From the NCBI GenBank assembly GCA_029859805.1, contig JAOUCL010000015.1, positions 1 to 36,748 on the forward strand: a DNA stretch of 36,748 bases. The letters run 5' to 3'. Of this stretch, positions 35,135 through 36,748 are shown piece by piece. This DNA comes from Rhodospirillales bacterium. Lineage in GTDB: Bacteria; Pseudomonadota; Alphaproteobacteria; Kiloniellales; JAKSDN01. The first letter of the stretch is position 1. The number at the start of each line of letters is the position of its first letter. The translations under genes and the position numbers were made by a program. The notes beneath the pieces are model-generated. The model was not told where the DNA came from. It ran no database searches and saw nothing but the letters and a program-made list of their open reading frames with translations.

Positions 35135-36007
35135 TCAAGCCGACCCGCCCCTGACACCCTCGGCCAGGGCGCCAACCGATTTGAGCACCGTCTCCACCAG
35201 TTCGGGCTTGGCCCGGCCTTCGGCGTCCAGATGACTCCTCACCTGCTCGACCAACGCGGAGCCGACCACGGCCGCCTCGGCCACTGCGGTGACCTCGGCG
35301 GCCTGGCCGGGCGTCTTGATGCCGAAACCGACGGCGATCGGCAGGTCGGTGTGCCGCTTGAGGCGTTCGACTGCGCTGCGCACGTCTACACCGGCCGCGG
35401 AGCGCGTGCCCGTGATGCCCATGATCGATACGTAATAAACGAAGCCGCTGGTATTCGCCAGAACCTTTGGCAAGCGCGCATCGTCGGTGGTCGGTGTCGC
35501 CAGGCGAATGAAGTTGACGCCCGCGGCCAGCGCCGGCAGGCAGAGTTCCCGATCCTCCTCGGGCGGCAGGTCGACCACGATGAGCCCGTCGACCCCGGCA
35601 CCCTTGGCGTCGGCGAGGAATCGCTCGACGCCGTAACTGTAAATCGGATTGTAGTAGCCCATCAGGATGACCGGCGTATCCGCCTCGCTGTCACGAAAGG
35701 CCCGCACCATATCCAGGATCTCGGCCAGCTTGATGCCCGCCTTGAGCGCCCGCTGGCTCGAGGCCTGGATCGCCGGGCCGTCGGCCATGGGATCCGTGAA
35801 GGGCATGCCGAGCTCGATCAGGTCAGCGCCTGCGGCCGGCAGACCCCGGAGGATCCGCGACGAGGTCTCGCGGTCCGGATCGCCGGCGGTGAGGAAGGTG
35901 ACGAGCCCGCCGCGCCCAGCCTCCTTCAACGCCTGGAAGCGTTCGCGGATACGCCCGGAATCTGGCGCTGTCCCGCCGTCCGCCGTCCTGGGCGCCGGAA
36001 CGCTCAC
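35135..36007 (-). CDS. trpA: Tryptophan synthase alpha subunit
   Basis: A 290-residue TIM barrel that cleaves indole-3-glycerol phosphate and passes indole to TrpB. Signature segments are [35 protein letters not shown] (catalytic Glu) and [15 protein letters not shown] (catalytic Asp), then [14 protein letters not shown] and the phosphate-binding [11 protein letters not shown] and VVGSALV. The GTG at 36007 overlaps the trpB stop (GTGA), so it is chosen although it adds about 15-20 low-complexity residues to the usual N-terminus. Coupling to trpB matches the need for equal amounts of the two subunits. Confidence 0.96.
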   Translation of the reverse strand: MSVPAPRTADGGTAPDSGRIRERFQALKEAGRGGLVTFLTAGDPDRETSSRILRGLPAAGADLIELGMPFTDPMADGPAIQASSQRALKAGIKLAEILDMVRAFRDSEADTPVILMGYYNPIYSYGVERFLADAKGAGVDGLIVVDLPPEEDRELCLPALAAGVNFIRLATPTTDDARLPKVLANTSGFVYYVSIMGITGTRSAAGVDVRSAVERLKRHTDLPIAVGFGIKTPGQAAEVTAVAEAAVVGSALVEQVRSHLDAEGRAKPELVETVLKSVGALAEGVRGGSA

Positions 36008-36748
36008 AGCGTTACTCCGAGAGCGTCGGCGACGGTGAAGACATCCTTGTCGCCGCGGCCACACATGTTCATGACCATGATATGGTCCCTGGGCAGCTCG
36101 GGCGCGATCCTGCTGACATGGGCCAGCGCATGGGACGGTTCGAGCGCCGGGATGATGCCTTCCATTCGTGAACAAAGTTGAAACGCCTCGAGCGCCTCGG
36201 CGTCGGTTGCCGAGACATATTCGACCCGCCCGACGTCGTGCAGCCAGGAATGCTCCGGCCCGATGCCGGGGTAGTCCAGGCCGGCGGATATCGAATGGGC
36301 CTCGAGGATCTGGCCGTCGTCGTCCTGCAGCAGGTAGGTGCGGTTGCCGTGCAGCACGCCCGGCCGCCCGCCGGTCAGCGAGGCGGCATGCGCTCCGGTC
36401 TCGACGCCGTGGCCCGCAGCTTCGACGCCGATGATGCGCACGTCCTGCTCGTCCAGGAAGGGGTGGAACAGGCCGAGCGCGTTGGAGCCGCCGCCGATGC
36501 AGGCGACAAGGCTGTCCGGCAGCCGGCCCTCGGCCTCGAGGATCTGCTCGCGGGTCTCGCGGCCGATCACCGACTGGAAGTCGCGCACCATCGCCGGATA
36601 GGGGTGCGGACCAGCCACCGTGCCGATGATGTAGAAGGTGCTCTCGACGTTGGCGACCCAGTCGCGCAGCGCCTCGTTCATGGCGTCCTTCAGCGTGCGC
36701 GAACCGCTCGAGACCGGCCGCACCTCGGCGCCCAGCAGCTTCATTCGG
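36004..36748 (-). CDS. trpB: Tryptophan synthase beta subunit, 5' part outside window
   Basis: The frame is open to the right edge, so the N-terminal part, including the PLP lysine, is missing. The visible 247 or so residues begin near [20 protein letters not shown]. They include the phosphate-binding loop [34 protein letters not shown] and [20 protein letters not shown], ending in [10 protein letters not shown]-like [20 protein letters not shown]. The enzyme condenses indole with serine in complex with TrpA. The stop overlaps the trpA GTG start. Confidence 0.97.
   Translation of the reverse strand, partial: RMKLLGAEVRPVSSGSRTLKDAMNEALRDWVANVESTFYIIGTVAGPHPYPAMVRDFQSVIGRETREQILEAEGRLPDSLVACIGGGSNALGLFHPFLDEQDVRIIGVEAAGHGVETGAHAASLTGGRPGVLHGNRTYLLQDDDGQILEAHSISAGLDYPGIGPEHSWLHDVGRVEYVSATDAEALEAFQLCSRMEGIIPALEPSHALAHVSRIAPELPRDHIMVMNMCGRGDKDVFTVADALGVTL

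Overview
This window looks like chromosomal DNA of a high-GC alphaproteobacterium, most likely of the Rhodospirillales or a close relative. The evidence is conserved gene order and content: trpB-trpA-accD-folC on one strand, converging on a divL-like kinase, tsaE, amgK, murU, addB, addA, trxA series on the other. AddAB rather than RecBCD, AmgK/MurU cell-wall recycling and a tyrosine-bearing DivL-type kinase are all typical of the class. The assignment is inference from remembered synteny, not from a search.

Left part (1-5350): the ATPase of an ABC-2 type exporter runs off the left edge. It diverges from a small zinc-finger protein gene. An AT-rich gap with a possible 34-residue membrane peptide follows, then polA, then a lipoprotein gene of lower GC that resembles the MalM family.

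Accessory part (5282-17270): a RAYT (REP-associated tyrosine transposase) element lies beside a YbaN/DUF454 membrane protein and a decayed second RAYT copy. Next is a minus-strand cassette of three exported proteins: two paralogous PD40 beta-propellers flanking a TIM-barrel, glycosidase-like lipoprotein. It diverges from a PadR regulator plus HAAS-type membrane protein pair. Then come a DUF4389 protein with a Glu-Pro tail, a flavin reductase-like protein, a large REPIN-like palindrome, a HAD hydrolase, a glutamine amidotransferase, a class V aminotransferase with a perfect 67-bp tandem duplication upstream, and a YugP-type zinc metallopeptidase.

Core part (17279-36748): ahcY is followed by a 305-bp MITE-like element with perfect 32-bp terminal inverted repeats, then by the DivL-like kinase whose H-box carries Tyr instead of His. 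A ferredoxin-NADP reductase-like gene lies on the opposite strand between divL and tsaE. tsaE, amgK, murU, addB and addA overlap one another by a few bases and look like one translationally coupled operon. trxA follows and ends in a clear rho-independent terminator that also serves the convergent trpB-trpA-accD-folC operon. No rRNA, tRNA or CRISPR array was seen.

Most promising for novelty: the PD40/TIM-barrel/PD40 cassette with its shared CVTC motif, and the two families of non-coding palindromic elements (CCAAAGGTCA-type and RAYT-linked).
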